The translations under genes were made by a program, and so were the position numbers. Below, piece after piece: positions 1-10,695 of a stretch of DNA of 64,000 nucleotides. This DNA is from Liopterus haemorrhoidalis (taxonomy: Eukaryota; Arthropoda; Insecta; Coleoptera; Dytiscidae): contig OZ020616.1 in NCBI GenBank assembly GCA_963971575.1, forward strand, positions 29,554,306 through 29,618,305, in the 5' to 3' direction. Every line of letters begins with the position of its first letter. Position 1 is the stretch's first letter. Below the pieces are notes generated by a model. The model did no database searches. It saw only the letters and a list, made by a program, of their open reading frames with translations, and was not told the origin of the DNA.

Positions 1-64
1 TTCTGTGCGTGAGATTTTGGTAAATTAGCCTTGAAAGTAGCAAAGTAAAACCAGTGTGGACAGT

Positions 65-129
65 CACTGGTAAAATAGCTGAAGTTCACGTCGATTTGAT
101 GACTCATTGTGTTGTTTCGAAAATGAACG
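65..129 (+). repeat. 65-bp dispersed repeat, copy 1
   Basis: This block recurs in inverted orientation at 57277-57341 with only a few differences; both run from CACTGGTAAAATAGC to a TTTCGAAAATGAACG end. The flanks do not match, so these are probably pieces of an unidentified dispersed repeat. Nothing else is seen in bases 1-181. Confidence 0.6.
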
Positions 130-181
130 GCCTATATGTATAATATATATTAACTGTCACGCGACTCTTAGAGGTTATATA

Positions 182-568
182 TAGGGTGATTTAAGCAAAA
201 TCTTCCAAATTTAAAAAGACATGTTTCTCGAACAAGTCAAAAAATCAACATAGCTTCAGTTCGACAAAATTAAAAAGTTATAGCATGCAAAAGAAAAATA
301 AACGCATTTAGAAAATATCTGATTTCCTCACAACAAATTACAAATCTAGTGGGGAGATTTTATTATAAATACATTAACTGTTCAGAATGGTCACCTGGTT
401 CTTCAATACATATTTGAGCGCACATTATGAATGTACATATGCATTTTCTTTAGAGTGATATAACTTTTTAATTTTAGAGAATCGAACGATTATTAATATA
501 ATGTTTTATGTTTCAAATTATTCGAGGAACACCTTTTAAGTTTGTCAGATTACTCCTGAATCACCCTG
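182..568. mobile_element. TA-flanked inverted-repeat element (MITE-like)
   Basis: The left end reads TAGGGTGATTTAAG and the right end is the inverted form of CAGGGTGATTCAGG. The arms stay recognisably complementary for about 120 bp, including a shared AAATTAAAAAGTTATA stretch, with considerable divergence. A TA dinucleotide flanks both ends (180-181, 569-570), as expected for Tc1/mariner-type transposition. No coding frame lies inside. It is probably an old non-autonomous element. Confidence 0.6.
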
Positions 569-1970
569 TATGGATTGAAACCCACTTATATAGGACGGGC
601 CTTTATTTGAGAATAATATTAAAATTCTAATTCAGTCTTACCAATTTAGAACTTGCGTTATTTTGTAACATTTTCTACAAAATAAGAATAATTTTCAAAC
701 CATTATTTCCATGGCAATAAATTCCGAACCATTAAGACTTAGTAATAAATTAAGAGATTTTATAAATATGTTCAAATTCACACTGTAAGAATTCAAACGA
801 ATTTATATATTTATATATCTTTTGTATTGAATTGTATTTCCCAAATTGATTTGTGTTTATTGTAGCTTCTTTGTCTTCTTTGAATATGGAAAATGTATAC
901 AAACAGAAAAAATCGTTTCTACAAAATAAAATTAATCATTTCGTTGTAATGTAAAATAATATTTGGGCGCCGTATTTTATTACCATTATGAAATGTATTT
1001 CAGTATTGTTATTTACAAGGTCGATAAATTTATCTTTTCATATAAAACAATGACTAACCCAATCCCTTATTCTAACTGTCGTATTAAGACAAGTATTTCT
1101 ATAGGGATAATTTAATGGCACTTAGTACGAGAGTTTTAGTATGGACCTGCCACTGCCAGCCTTCGCCTCCGTAACAAAGGGTTGCTGTAATTTTGTCATT
1201 TTCTCACCCTTTACGTAAAATGTACATAAACCAAACTTTGACGTATCAAATTATAGATAAGTGTTATCAGTATCGTTGTCAGAAGTGCCATCTGCTGTCG
1301 ATAACTTGTATCATGTGTCATGTAATAAGGACAATGTCAGGGCAGATATACGCACTGTGTGAACAGTGGTTAGCAACCTGTCGCATTACCTAGTTAGGAT
1401 AAACAGCTGCTTCTCGCTTACACTTTACTCGTCTTTATATTTGCGTCTACTGCCCTTTTCGTGTTTAGAACTAATACTCGGTTATGTTATGGAGCTATTA
1501 AGCAATTACGGCGCTATCTATTGTTTGCACAGATTTTTTTAAACGTAATTATATATGTTAGCAAATATTTTCCATTTTTTTGTATAATGTAAAACATGAA
1601 ATATACATAAAATTATGCATTTAAAGATGCCGTTAGATACATAAACAGGAATGAGTGGAATTTATCTAGAAGAACTTGGTTAATAACTTGTCGATATGAA
1701 CGGATTATTAATTATAATACTAGATTTGCGCATATAATTGTGTAAATGTAATTGTGTAAAAAAATTGTGTACTGAAATCCGTCATTTTGACGGATAAATT
1801 GAAATACAGTTTTTTTTTTTTTTGTAATAAATTTAGTTCATTCTATTTTAAATCAATAGAGTTTATTAACACAGATCTATTTAGTACAGTTTATGCATAT
1901 ACATTCCATTTTCAGTATCATTTGCGCCAAATTCGATCTCATCAGATAGGTCTCCATTTATTCAGGTTGT
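569..1970. other. AT-rich stretch, nothing identified
   Basis: No recognisable gene, RNA or repeat. Short open frames here (for example 1193-1393) lack any protein-family resemblance. Confidence 0.5.
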
Positions 1971-2420
1971 TTTTACCGACCGCCAACATATATAAGGGAG
2001 GTATTGTGATCATACCGATTTTGACATTACGAGATTTCGATGGATCTCCACGAATTGAGGTCCCTACATAACGTTTTGACTATTTTGTCTGTCTGTCTGT
2101 CTGTCTGTTTGTCCGTCCGTCTATCTGTGTACATGTGCAGAGCAAATTCGGCTAAAAGGATTTTTATGAAACTTCATATTTAAGCTTTCGACATCTATGG
2201 CACGAGTTGATCAACTTTTGGTAAAAATCCGTTGACTAGAAATGGGAGTTTACTATTTTTTCATGCTTATATGTAACGTTTTCATGGTTATGATAAATAA
2301 TATCTCTGTTAGAAAATATTAGGCCAAGTTATTTCTACTCTGCTGCTAGAATGTATTTTATACAACTACTTTGTGATGGCGGTCGGTCCTCTGGTGGCCA
2401 CAGATGATTTTTTGTAGTTA
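1971..2420 (+). repeat. Dispersed repeat V, copy 1
   Basis: Begins TTTTTACCGACCGCC and carries a GTCT/GTCC microsatellite (about 2085-2125) followed by a conserved block around TTTTTATGAAACTTCATATT. Copies occur inverted at 5888-6345 and direct at 42825-43095. This copy also shares the distal GGTCGGTCCTCTGGTGGCCAC segment with the inverted copy, so the repeat is at least 450 bp long. No coding capacity. Class unknown; it is most likely a non-autonomous transposon. Confidence 0.7.
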
Positions 2421-3051
2421 TTTAAAATATTTTCTAGACTTGTCCATGTGTAATAAAATATTTTTGTGTGGATAGATTTTTAAATTGAAACTTGGAAACC
2501 CAAATCTACATTCAGACTGTAAAGTTCCAATTAAATAATTAAATATAAAAAAAGATAGCAACGTAGCTTTTTACTACAAAATACACTGTTCAACAGGCCG
2601 CCGCGTGCTGTTCAGGATGTGCCCCTTATTGTGCGTTGATTTTAGTATAATTCTACATAGTAAAGGATGATTTTATGAAACATGCACGCGGGCGGCATTT
2701 GCGTTCGATAAAAGTGGTCTTATGAATGTTTGAATACGGGCGCCTGAGATCCAAGGGCAACCCGGTCAACTTTTCACACTCGAAATGAATATCGCAGTGG
2801 CGGACGTTGAAAGATTTAACGCGTAGTAAGGCATTTGTCGCTTACAAATGGTGTGACCCACTGGCCGGCGGTCCGTTGTTGACCTTATAGGGATTATTGT
2901 GCCTTATTGGATCATTATGTATATAATGTACTTTACAGCGATTAATAGTAAAATTAGCTAACCCGTCATTCTGACGGGTGACCGGAAATATAGGTATACT
3001 ATATACAGATCCAGGGAATTAGTAAGTTGGCAGCAGAAATAATCTGAGATA
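2421..3051. other. Non-coding stretch with a GC-richer patch
   Basis: Bases 2590-2900 are noticeably richer in G and C than the surroundings, but no coding frame or RNA is recognised there. Confidence 0.4.
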
Positions 3052-3706
3052 CGAGGGCTATTCGGAAAGTAACCTCCATTGTTGCGTAGCATTGTTGAGT
3101 AGTAGGCGGTAGAGCGCCGCCATTGTTACATCGGCGCGTGCAGTGATGCAGTAAAAGCTTCCAGCTGTGCAAGGGGGTGCGTCGTGTTGCCAAATGTTCG
3201 CTTGTTATAACCTCAAAACACGACTGCCGAAATAGAATATCCCGCCAAATGTTAGAGAGAACCGTCGGTTCACGATCTCGAAACTTTCCGAAAAATTTTC
3301 TCAAGTTTCTGGGATTTTGTACGAGATAGTCATCGAAAAATTAGGCTACCGGAAGTTTTGTACTCGTTGGGTAGCAAAATTGCTGACCGAGATCCACAAA
3401 ACCAAACGAATGGGTTCTGCCCTAGACTATCTTCTAGACTTGGCTCTAAGTGATTTCCACCTGTTCAACCACATGAAGAACTGGATTGGGTCCCAGCACT
3501 TCGCTAATGATGATCTTCAAAACGCTGTGACAGGTTGGCTACATTTCTCTGGCGGCGGTAGAGTTCTATGAAGAAGGAATTTCAAAGCTGGTTAAACGCT
3601 ATGACAAGTGCCTAAATTTAAATTGCGACTAGGTGAAAAAATAAAAAAAATATGTAGTTTTAAGATGTATACCATAAAATATCGGTTACTTTCCGAATAG
3701 CCCTCT
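3052..3706 (+). mobile_element. Internally deleted mariner-like element with both inverted termini
   Basis: The ends are inverted repeats with the core GAGGGCTATTCGGAAAGTAA at 3053-3072 and its complement at 3686-3705, flanked by TA on both sides (3050-3051, 3707-3708). At 655 bp it is about half the roughly 1.3 kb of an autonomous mariner. The interior encodes recognisable N- and C-terminal transposase pieces with the catalytic middle missing. It is non-autonomous but may have been mobilised in trans. Confidence 0.85.
3317..3632 (+). pseudogene. Mariner transposase remnant, catalytic core deleted and frameshifted
   Basis: The first residues (EIVIEKLGYRKFCTRWV) and HKTKRMGSALDYLLD are the mariner segment just upstream of the first catalytic aspartate. 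The text then jumps directly to the C-terminal segment LALSDFHLFNHMKNWIG followed by FANDDLQNAV, so the central region with the first two catalytic aspartates is gone. The open frame ends at 3571, but the normal C-terminus (FYEEGISKLV, then a KRYDKCLNL block) continues in another frame to a stop at 3630-3632, showing a frameshift near 3545. Upstream, an N-terminal PAKC motif near 3243 is followed at once by a stop. It cannot make a functional transposase. The assignment to mariner is confident; the subfamily is not determined. Confidence 0.85.
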
Positions 3707-3708
3707 TA

Positions 3709-5806
3709 TATATCGATACCAATATATATTTCTAAAAAATAATATTTGTTTTCTGTATTTTTAAGCATGAAATTCGTCAAATTGACGAGTTCCGTAAGTT
3801 TAGTTAAATATGAAACTTAATATTCTCGCGCCTGGCCCTCACAGAGTTCTAGCCCTTTTGATATGCATCCCCTTAAAGTCCTATTAAATACATATCTGGG
3901 ATAGGTGAATGTTTTAGCAGTTTATGCTGAGAAAACGACCGTAATTCCTGATCATAATAATAATATATTTTATTTTATTATTATTGTTAGAAACAGAAAT
4001 AGAAATATTTTAAACAAATAATGTAGTTTTTTATAATATATGTATAAAATATTGGCATAATCCGTTAAGAAATAATAAATAAAATAATAGTCGAATAGAA
4101 TCATAATTTTATTATATGTACGTTTAATTTATTCTGCGTTTAATTATGTTTTTTCCTTTTACGTTTCGGATTAGTATTTCCTTGTTTTTAGATGTTTTTT
4201 GCGGCTATTAAAAACTTACCCAAAAAAGATATTTGGCATAAAATATACATATGACTTCCGATAACAATTAGACAACCGTTTTTAACCTTCAGCACCGTAT
4301 TTAGGTTAAAAATTGGAAATTTTCAATGAAATACTATTTAAATTTGGAAATAAATAAATAAAAAAAAAAGAAAAAATCTTGATGGGAAAAGCAGGAGCAC
4401 ATGTGCTATATTGATTGCATGGGCAGTGATAATAAATTTTCATGTATTGTAATGCCTACTGTTAGGATGTACTTAGGCTCTGAACTAAATTTAATATGTC
4501 GTCATAGGCTTAGTTTTTACAAACTAATGCATAGGTTAAAATTTGGTGAGACAGCGAAAATATAATAATATCCCGAAAACCGAAAAATTCTCAAAATCAA
4601 ATTTTTTTGAAATAGTTCTGGGTTGTCCTTTTAAAATTGGAGATTGTATTGATGCTTGTCAACTTCCGAAAGGAGTCTACACGGGAAGAAAAAGAAGTTG
4701 ATGTTTGATAATACTTTTTTTTTTATTTTCACCGTATTTTTAACTCCAGAGAAAAATTCGAAACAAAAAATACCAATTACGGTTTCAGTAAGTTTGGCTA
4801 ACTGTACATTAATGATCGTACAAAAAAAATTTTTTGTTTGTGCACTCTAAAAAAAGTAGTGTTAAAGGGACTTTACGGTACACTAAAAAATGAACTTTTA
4901 GTCCCTTGCTTTTGCATGAAGTCCCTTGCTTTTCGTGTTACTTATTTACACTTCTTTTTTGGTTAAATTTAGTGTAAAATTTACACTTACATACTGGTTA
5001 AATTACAGTGTTAGAAAATAAATAGTGTTATAGTAGTGTTAATTTCAACACGTAATATTTCATTAAAATAACTAGAAAGGAAGATTTGCACGGTGATTTG
5101 TGTGTATATCAAAATTCTGGAGTATATCATTTCCTACTTGTTTTAAGCATATTTTTACAAATAATATCTAATATTATGAAAAATGAAAGCCTGTTCTAAA
5201 TCTAGGTAGACCGCCATTATGTAGTATTTTTTTAACAAATTTTCACAAGCTACTGTTTGAATTGTCCAATCATATAGCATGTCTACAAAATCTGCGCGCT
5301 CGCTGTAATCGCCTCTACGGAAAATTTAAATTCAGATTTGACTTTTCATATATCACCTGTCATATCTTGTACAGATTGGCCAACAATAAAAAACCATTTA
5401 CCATTATAAATGCTGACAGGTAACATGGTATCATTGAAATAAAATTACTATCTAGTTCCTCACAATGAAAAGAAACTGACTATACCACAATGTACTATTA
5501 TTTTCTATTAAATACCATCATTTGAAAACGCTGGTACGATAAATTAACTCCCACAGGTTGGAAGCACTGGTATCAATATCAAACTAAAGATATTCAACTC
5601 GTACATAGTTTGATCTTCGAGAGTTATTATAAACATCCTTGATCGTATTAGAGAGTAAAAAGCACAGAAAAATAGCTAAAAATCGTTCTTATAAGTTGAA
5701 GAAGCTCAAATTTATTAAGCTATATTTTATGTTTTTACGTAAAGCTTCATTACGCTAATAAAACAAAAATATATAAACACAAATAAAATGAAAACAAGAT
5801 TTTATA
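3709..5806. other. AT-rich stretch, nothing firmly identified
   Basis: About 2.1 kb with no gene. A CACTCTAAAAAAAGTAGTGTTAA-like segment near 4843 resembles one arm of the small palindrome at 40199-40247, and bases 4850-5050 contain many GTGTTA and TTTACACT motifs, suggesting a decayed related element. Confidence 0.4.
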
Positions 5807-5814
5807 CCTTATAC

Positions 5815-6444
5815 CAGTGTTTCCCAAAGGGTGTGCCCCGGCACATTAGTGTATCGCAAATTTTCCAAGTGTGCCTCGAAATCTTAAAGAAAAAAAAAAT
5901 AAGCTGTGGCCACCACAGGACCGACCGCATCACAAAGTACTTGTTTAATTTATGATGCTTTATCAAAAAAAGTCTCAAATAAAAGTTGTTAGTTATTGCT
6001 TTTATAGCAACTTTTGTTATTATTATTCTGTTGTGAAATATTTGCAACAATCTTAAATCCGACACGAGTAAACGCCCATTTCTAGTTAACCGATTTTTAC
6101 CAAAAGTTGATCAACTCGTGCCATTGATGTCAAATGCTAAAATATGAAGTTTCATAAAAATCCTTTTAGCCAAATTTGATTTGCACTTGTACACGGATCG
6201 ACAGACAGACCGAGAGGCATCATGCTAAAAATAGTCCAAACGTTATGTACGGACCTCAATTCGTGGAGATCCATCGAAATCTCGAAATGTCAAAATCAGT
6301 ATGATCATAATACCTCTCTTATATATGTTGGCGGTCGGTAAAAAGCTAGCGTTATAAATTTTCTTCTTCTATGACTACATAGGTGTGCCGCGAAATTTTT
6401 CTTTGGAAAATGTGCCACGAGAGTAAAAAGATTGGGAAACACTG
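5815..6444. mobile_element. hAT-type non-autonomous element with nested repeat V
   Basis: Terminal inverted repeats begin CAGTGTTTCCCAA and end TTGGGAAACACTG. A perfect 8-bp target duplication CCTTATAC lies at 5807-5814 and 6445-6452, which is diagnostic of hAT insertion. The 630-bp body has no transposase frame. Its inner part (5888-6345) is repeat V in inverse orientation. The related element at 18976-19214 has the same end regions (a TGTGCCGCGAAATCTTAA block and a TACCACGAGAGTAAAAAGATTG block) but lacks V, so V was probably acquired later. Confidence 0.9.
5888..6345 (-). repeat. Dispersed repeat V, copy 2 (inverted)
   Basis: Matches 1971-2420 on the opposite strand from the GGTCGGTCC/GTGGCCAC segment to the GGCGGTCGGTAAAAA terminus. 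The middle part is poorly conserved, but both ends and the CTCAATTCGTGGAGATCCAT block are well preserved. Confidence 0.75.
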
Positions 6445-6452
6445 CCTTATAC

Positions 6453-6796
6453 CCTGATTTACATGACGAAGCATCGTATTATTTTTATAATTATTATCAC
6501 TGTCATAATATACTCACTTATGTCTAGTTTTTGCTTATTATTATATCCTCTAGATTATATAATCATTGCATATGTAGAACGGAAGTAATGTTACGTACGA
6601 TCTCTGTGCAGTTATGTGTCACTGTGTTAAGCATATTCTATCATACCTACAACATATCACTCATAATTCGTTTGACTGACATGCCAGTCAAAACAATTGT
6701 AATTGAGATATAGTGGTCGTGAATCCTAATATATTTACACTGATTTGGTTTATTAGTTTATAACATATAACTCAAAAATTAATTAATATTTAGACG
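6453..6796. other. AT-rich stretch, nothing identified
   Basis: No gene or repeat is recognised between the hAT element and the MITE that hosts the LTR retrotransposon. Confidence 0.4.
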
Positions 6797-6946
6797 CATG
6801 GCTGGATTTAAGATGAATGAGGCCATAAGCTGACAAGTTTTTGGAGGCCTTTTTTGTATTAAAGTTTTATTTCCGATCGTAACTTTATTCAATTTATATG
6901 CCGTTCCAAGTGTAAGGCCCTAAGCTAGAGCTTGTTTAGCTTAATG
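6797..6946. mobile_element. Left part of a hAT-like element split by the LTR retrotransposon
   Basis: Starts CATGGCTGGATTTAAG. The other end, just beyond the retrotransposon (18220-18234), is the inverted form of CAGGGTCGGATTTACC. The flanking 8-mers TTTAGACG (6789-6796) and CTTCGACG (18235-18242) match at 6 of 8 positions, consistent with a decayed hAT target duplication. The short interior contains AGGCC-type motifs common in such elements. Confidence 0.55.
6943..6946. repeat. Target site duplication AATG, left
   Basis: The 4 bases before the left LTR are AATG and the 4 after the right LTR (18216-18219) are also AATG. A 4-bp duplication is typical of Ty3/gypsy integrases and fixes both element boundaries. 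Confidence 0.85.
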
Positions 6947-7033
6947 TGTTACGGGCTATCCTAGCCGAAACACAGCGCTTTAAAATCTAGTTAAACGATA
7001 ACCTACCTTCGTACGGAAAACTTATTCTAAGCT

Positions 7034-7042
7034 TATAAAAGG
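7034..7042 (+). promoter_or_regulatory. Candidate TATA box in the LTR
   Basis: TATAAAAGG is a near-ideal RNA polymerase II TATA sequence, 87 bases into the LTR; an AATAAA poly(A) signal follows at 7339-7344. If used, U3 is only about 115 bp and nearly all of the 3-kb LTR is transcribed leader. The start site is not established; copy in the right LTR at 15325-15333. Confidence 0.3.
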
Positions 7043-9326
7043 ATACAGTATGGGGTAATTTTGTGCAAAACCAACTGAATAGGTCCTGTCAACCCACTTA
7101 GAGGACAGCATTTATGACAACAAGCACCGCATCTGCTTCCGAATGCAAAAACATACTAGAGATGTCACTTAATTTGAGGTTAATTGTTTTTGACATTTCT
7201 ATTTAACCTGTTTTGGGATATATACGTCGTGGAAACCTGGAAAGTACAACAGTTAGCGTGCGGAATATGTTTGAATGATACACCTACCTTATAAAAAAAA
7301 AAAAAAAAAAGAACAAGAAATTATAATCCTCAATAGTAAATAAATTTCTGGGAATATTTGGTCGTAATAACGTAACTAGACGTATTTCTGCACTGACATG
7401 CGCGAGTGGTAAACCCGGTAGAGGGGTGAGAAAAAAAAGGTTATAAAACAGATGGGAAGCCGCGTTTTGGCTCTCTCTTAAACTTTCGAACAGTGGTGTT
7501 ATCAGAAAAATTTGACCAGAAAGAAAAACTAACGGCACGTGCAGTGAAACTTCCATGTATAAGCCTAGAGGAAATTGAAGGCAACACGGAATTCGTTTTT
7601 GCGGAGACTGCTTGGCGTTATACTGTCTTCGTAGGGAAGACACGGAGATATCCGGATGAGAATTTTCTTTTCTGATCAAAAGTTCGGAGTTTAAGAAAAC
7701 CATTTAAGCCACCGACCACGAGGTAAGGTATCACCTTTCTTTTATTTCCGCACGCGAAACTGTTGTATGGTCTCCAGTTTCACTAATTGTATTTTTAACT
7801 GTTATTCATACAGTGGCGGTACGATAGAGGCAAAAAATTTGCACAGTTGTGCCTATTTGAGAGTATATATCGGCTGGAGGAATAATTTCTGAAGTTATCC
7901 GAGTATTCAACCGGTCGCAAAGGAATAAGCACCTTGTAGCGGAACCTTAAAACTACATCACCGTCCAGAGAGTACATAACCTACTTATTGTATCTAGCCG
8001 TGGAAACAGGGAGATTGTTTTTGTCTGCAACTCAGATGAGTACTAATTTATGATATTTGTTTGATGATTTGTAACAAAAATATCTTTATGAGTGTGGCGT
8101 ATCGGACCTCCAGGTTGTGTTGAGGCGTAATACGTCCCCGTATAGATGTTTTTGGATACACACTGATAATTTTGGCCATTTTTATGAATGTGTATGTATT
8201 GTACTTGTATTTTGAGTTGAGTGAGCACATGGTGCCACCCCTATTGTGAAGCATATATTTTCTACGTCCTAAGGCCCTAAGCTACAATAAGTTGGACGCG
8301 CTGAATCGTGTTGGGGCGCGTAGTTAGTCAGAGCAGTCTCGCTCAGGGTTGAATTAGTTTATTTAATTGTAGATTCAGTCTGTCCGTAAGTCAACATTTT
8401 TTTATTCCCTTGATAACTCGAGGTTGTGAATTAGTTCTCAAACACATGGGTTTAACCCCTCTTTGTGAATATTCCCTGGCCGGGTATTCGTGTTAACTGC
8501 TTTTTCACGTTATCAAGGGTCGGTCTTTGTATTTGATTTGGGTGGATTAACGTTAGCTTCAGTCGGGCAGAACCTCAGCCACAAGCATTTCTTTTTTTTT
8601 ATCATCATCGGCCAGGCCTCACCTAATTTTTCAGTAATTTAGTTGTTTGTTTAAAGTTATATTTCCGTAGAGCCGTGTGGGGTTGGGTGGTACGTTAACT
8701 TTTTTTTTCATCTCGTTAGAGATTTTTTTGTGTTAACGTACTACGGGTTTTCAAGGGATTTGAGAGGATTTTGAGAGTCAGTCTCTTGGCCTCCTTGGAT
8801 ATTTTATCACCGCGACTTCGAGGCCACTAGACTGGCTGGGTTTTCATTAAAGTTAAGGCGAGCTAGAAGTATAGTAAAAATTTAAATCGGGTTTTGAACA
8901 AGCGCTGGCTTTCCGATTCTAAAATTCTTCCGGATTTTTCCTAACGGTATTGCCAACCGGAATACCGTTACCATTTTTCAACGTAATTAATCACTGTGGT
9001 ATAATATTCCTGTGCAAAACTTCACGCAGCCCTAGGGCAGTTGTAGCATAAGTAATCCAATCACATGTTACTGGGTATTTATACCGCATCACAAGTAATT
9101 CAGTTGTTAGTTTAAATTGTAATTAATTACCGGTTAAGGATTCAGTTGTTTAATTTCCTTTGGCCACTCGTGAGTACTTAGTTTCTAAAATTTTGGATTT
9201 AACTTAGATATTTTGCTCGTAGATTAAATAATTTATTTTTTTTTGTATTAACTTTGTCGTACTCCGAGCTAAAAAGGGAATATTTAACTAGTCATTGATC
9301 TTGTAATTATTAATATTTTGGTTATA

Positions 9327-9514
9327 AAATTTTGCTTATTGAGTATTCGCTGTGCGAATAATAATATTTATTTTGTTTATAGATTTTGCGTATTGAGTAT
9401 TCATTTAGTGAATAATTTATTTTGTTTATAGATTTTGCGTATTGAGTATTCATTTAGTGAATAATTTACTTTGTTTATAGATTTTGCGTATTGAATATTC
9501 GTTTAACGAATATT
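9327..9514 (+). repeat. 49-bp tandem repeat with covarying palindromes in the 5' LTR
   Basis: Units with a 49-bp period contain GATTTTGCGTATTGAGTATTC, starting at 9382, 9431 and 9480, with a degenerate leading unit from about 9327. Each has a short palindrome at the same place: TATTCGC/GCGAATA (9344-9360), TATTCA/TGAATA (9398-9414 and again 49 bp later) and AATATTCGTT/AACGAATATT (9494-9514, 10-bp arms). The arm sequences differ between units but complementarity is kept, pointing to a conserved hairpin or dyad binding site. Confidence 0.8.
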
Positions 9515-9930
9515 AGTTATTCTGTTATTACCATTTGTTAGTTACTGATTTTTTTGTTAATAAATTTAGTTATTGAGAATTTTGGTGTTTCTATTACGAG
9601 AACTCTATTCCTTCCCCTGGGGTTTTATTTTTCTTCCAGAATTTAGGGCAATAGAAGCGAAGTGACTGGCGCCGTATAAATTTTAGGCCGCACATCGACA
9701 TTGATAATTACAGGACCACCCTGCATAGTCAAATCTACCTCTAGACTGGGCTGGCGGCCTTCTACCTTGCCCTGGACAGCTGATAGCCACTGGAGTCACT
9801 TCACAGTGGTTACGGAATTCATATTTTTCCCCATTTAGGTTTTTAGCGACCGATCAGAGAGCTGAGCGGACGCTGGCGTATGCCAACTATATAACGCTGG
9901 AGTCTGGCCGTAATATACGTTATATATTTC

Positions 9931-9948
9931 TGGCGCCCAACGTGGGGC
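9931..9948 (+). promoter_or_regulatory. Primer binding site for tRNA-Lys(CUU)
   Basis: TGGCGCCCAACGTGGGGC is complementary over 18 nt to the 3' end (CCA included) of the conserved metazoan tRNA-Lys(CUU). It starts 6 bases after the LTR, as expected for minus-strand DNA priming. Confidence 0.9.
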
Positions 9949-10695
9949 CAAACCAACGTGGGGCTCGACGGAAAAGAAGACCGTTGCTTGCTAAAAAGAA
10001 TTTTACACTACGATTGGGTTAATAAAATTGTGTTATACTTATTTCAAACTTAATTCCTGTGCCCCTAGACCCATTCCTTAAGAGTTCTCATAATAAGAAA
10101 TTTAGTTAGATTATTTTTTTTTGTGATATTGTGTTGGATTACTTTTGCTATACTGTGTTGTATTGTTGTGTTTTAACACATACTCGATATTGGATGACCT
10201 ATTGTACGTATTGGTCGCATTTTGGCGATTTAGTCTCTAACGGATTAAAGAGCAAACAAGCTACTGTTTTTGAGTTGTTTATAACGTTGAGTAGAGGACT
10301 CTAAGGTACCTCCCGGTGAAAATTGGTGTTGCATTGTTGGCAACAGTTGTATTGAAATTGTAATTGCAACAATTGTTTGTTGAATTATATTTGGAGACGG
10401 ACCGGCGTTGGTTCGGCCGTCCATTGGTTTTACGTCTGTAGAGACGTTAGTGTTGGTAAGCCGGTTTAGGGCAAGCCATTGAAAAATTCACACGGGATTC
10501 GCTTAGCGGAAATTTAGTTTCCTCATATTTACGGTATTACGTTTATACCGAGCTGGTTAAGCCAGGATATCACTCGACGGTTAGAGTATTGAAGAAAGAC
10601 AGTAGACTTGGAGTTGTGCAATAGTAAGTCCCAGTATAGGGAAGTAGTAGAACGTAACCAAGGATCGTGTTTGTGTTGGACGCTGTATTTGCATC
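9949..10695 (+). other. Retrotransposon 5' leader between primer site and gag
   Basis: About 750 bp of untranslated leader. It is expected to hold packaging or dimerisation signals, but none can be assigned by eye. Confidence 0.5.

Larger units (their letters stand above)
6947..9924 (+). repeat. 5' LTR
   Basis: Starts TGTTACGGGC and ends GTAATATACGTTATA. The boundary is set by the maximal repeat with 15238-18215, by the AATG duplications and by the primer binding site 6 bases downstream. Open frames in both LTRs (for example the 139-codon antisense frame at 7284-7703) are duplicated simply because the LTR is duplicated and show no family resemblance. Confidence 0.95.

Noticed and set aside
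6911..6926. TAAGGCCCTAAGCTA shared by the left flank (6912) and the LTR (8269)
   Set aside because: A 15-base match somewhere in 64 kb is expected by chance and the surrounding bases differ.
7493..7675. 60-codon sense frame in the LTR starting at GTG
   Set aside because: No ATG start and no family resemblance; not credible as a eukaryotic gene.
7284..7703. 139-codon antisense frame in the 5' LTR, repeated at 15575-15994
   Set aside because: The duplication is just LTR identity; the frame begins in a poly(T/A) run, shows no recognisable domain and is antisense to the element.
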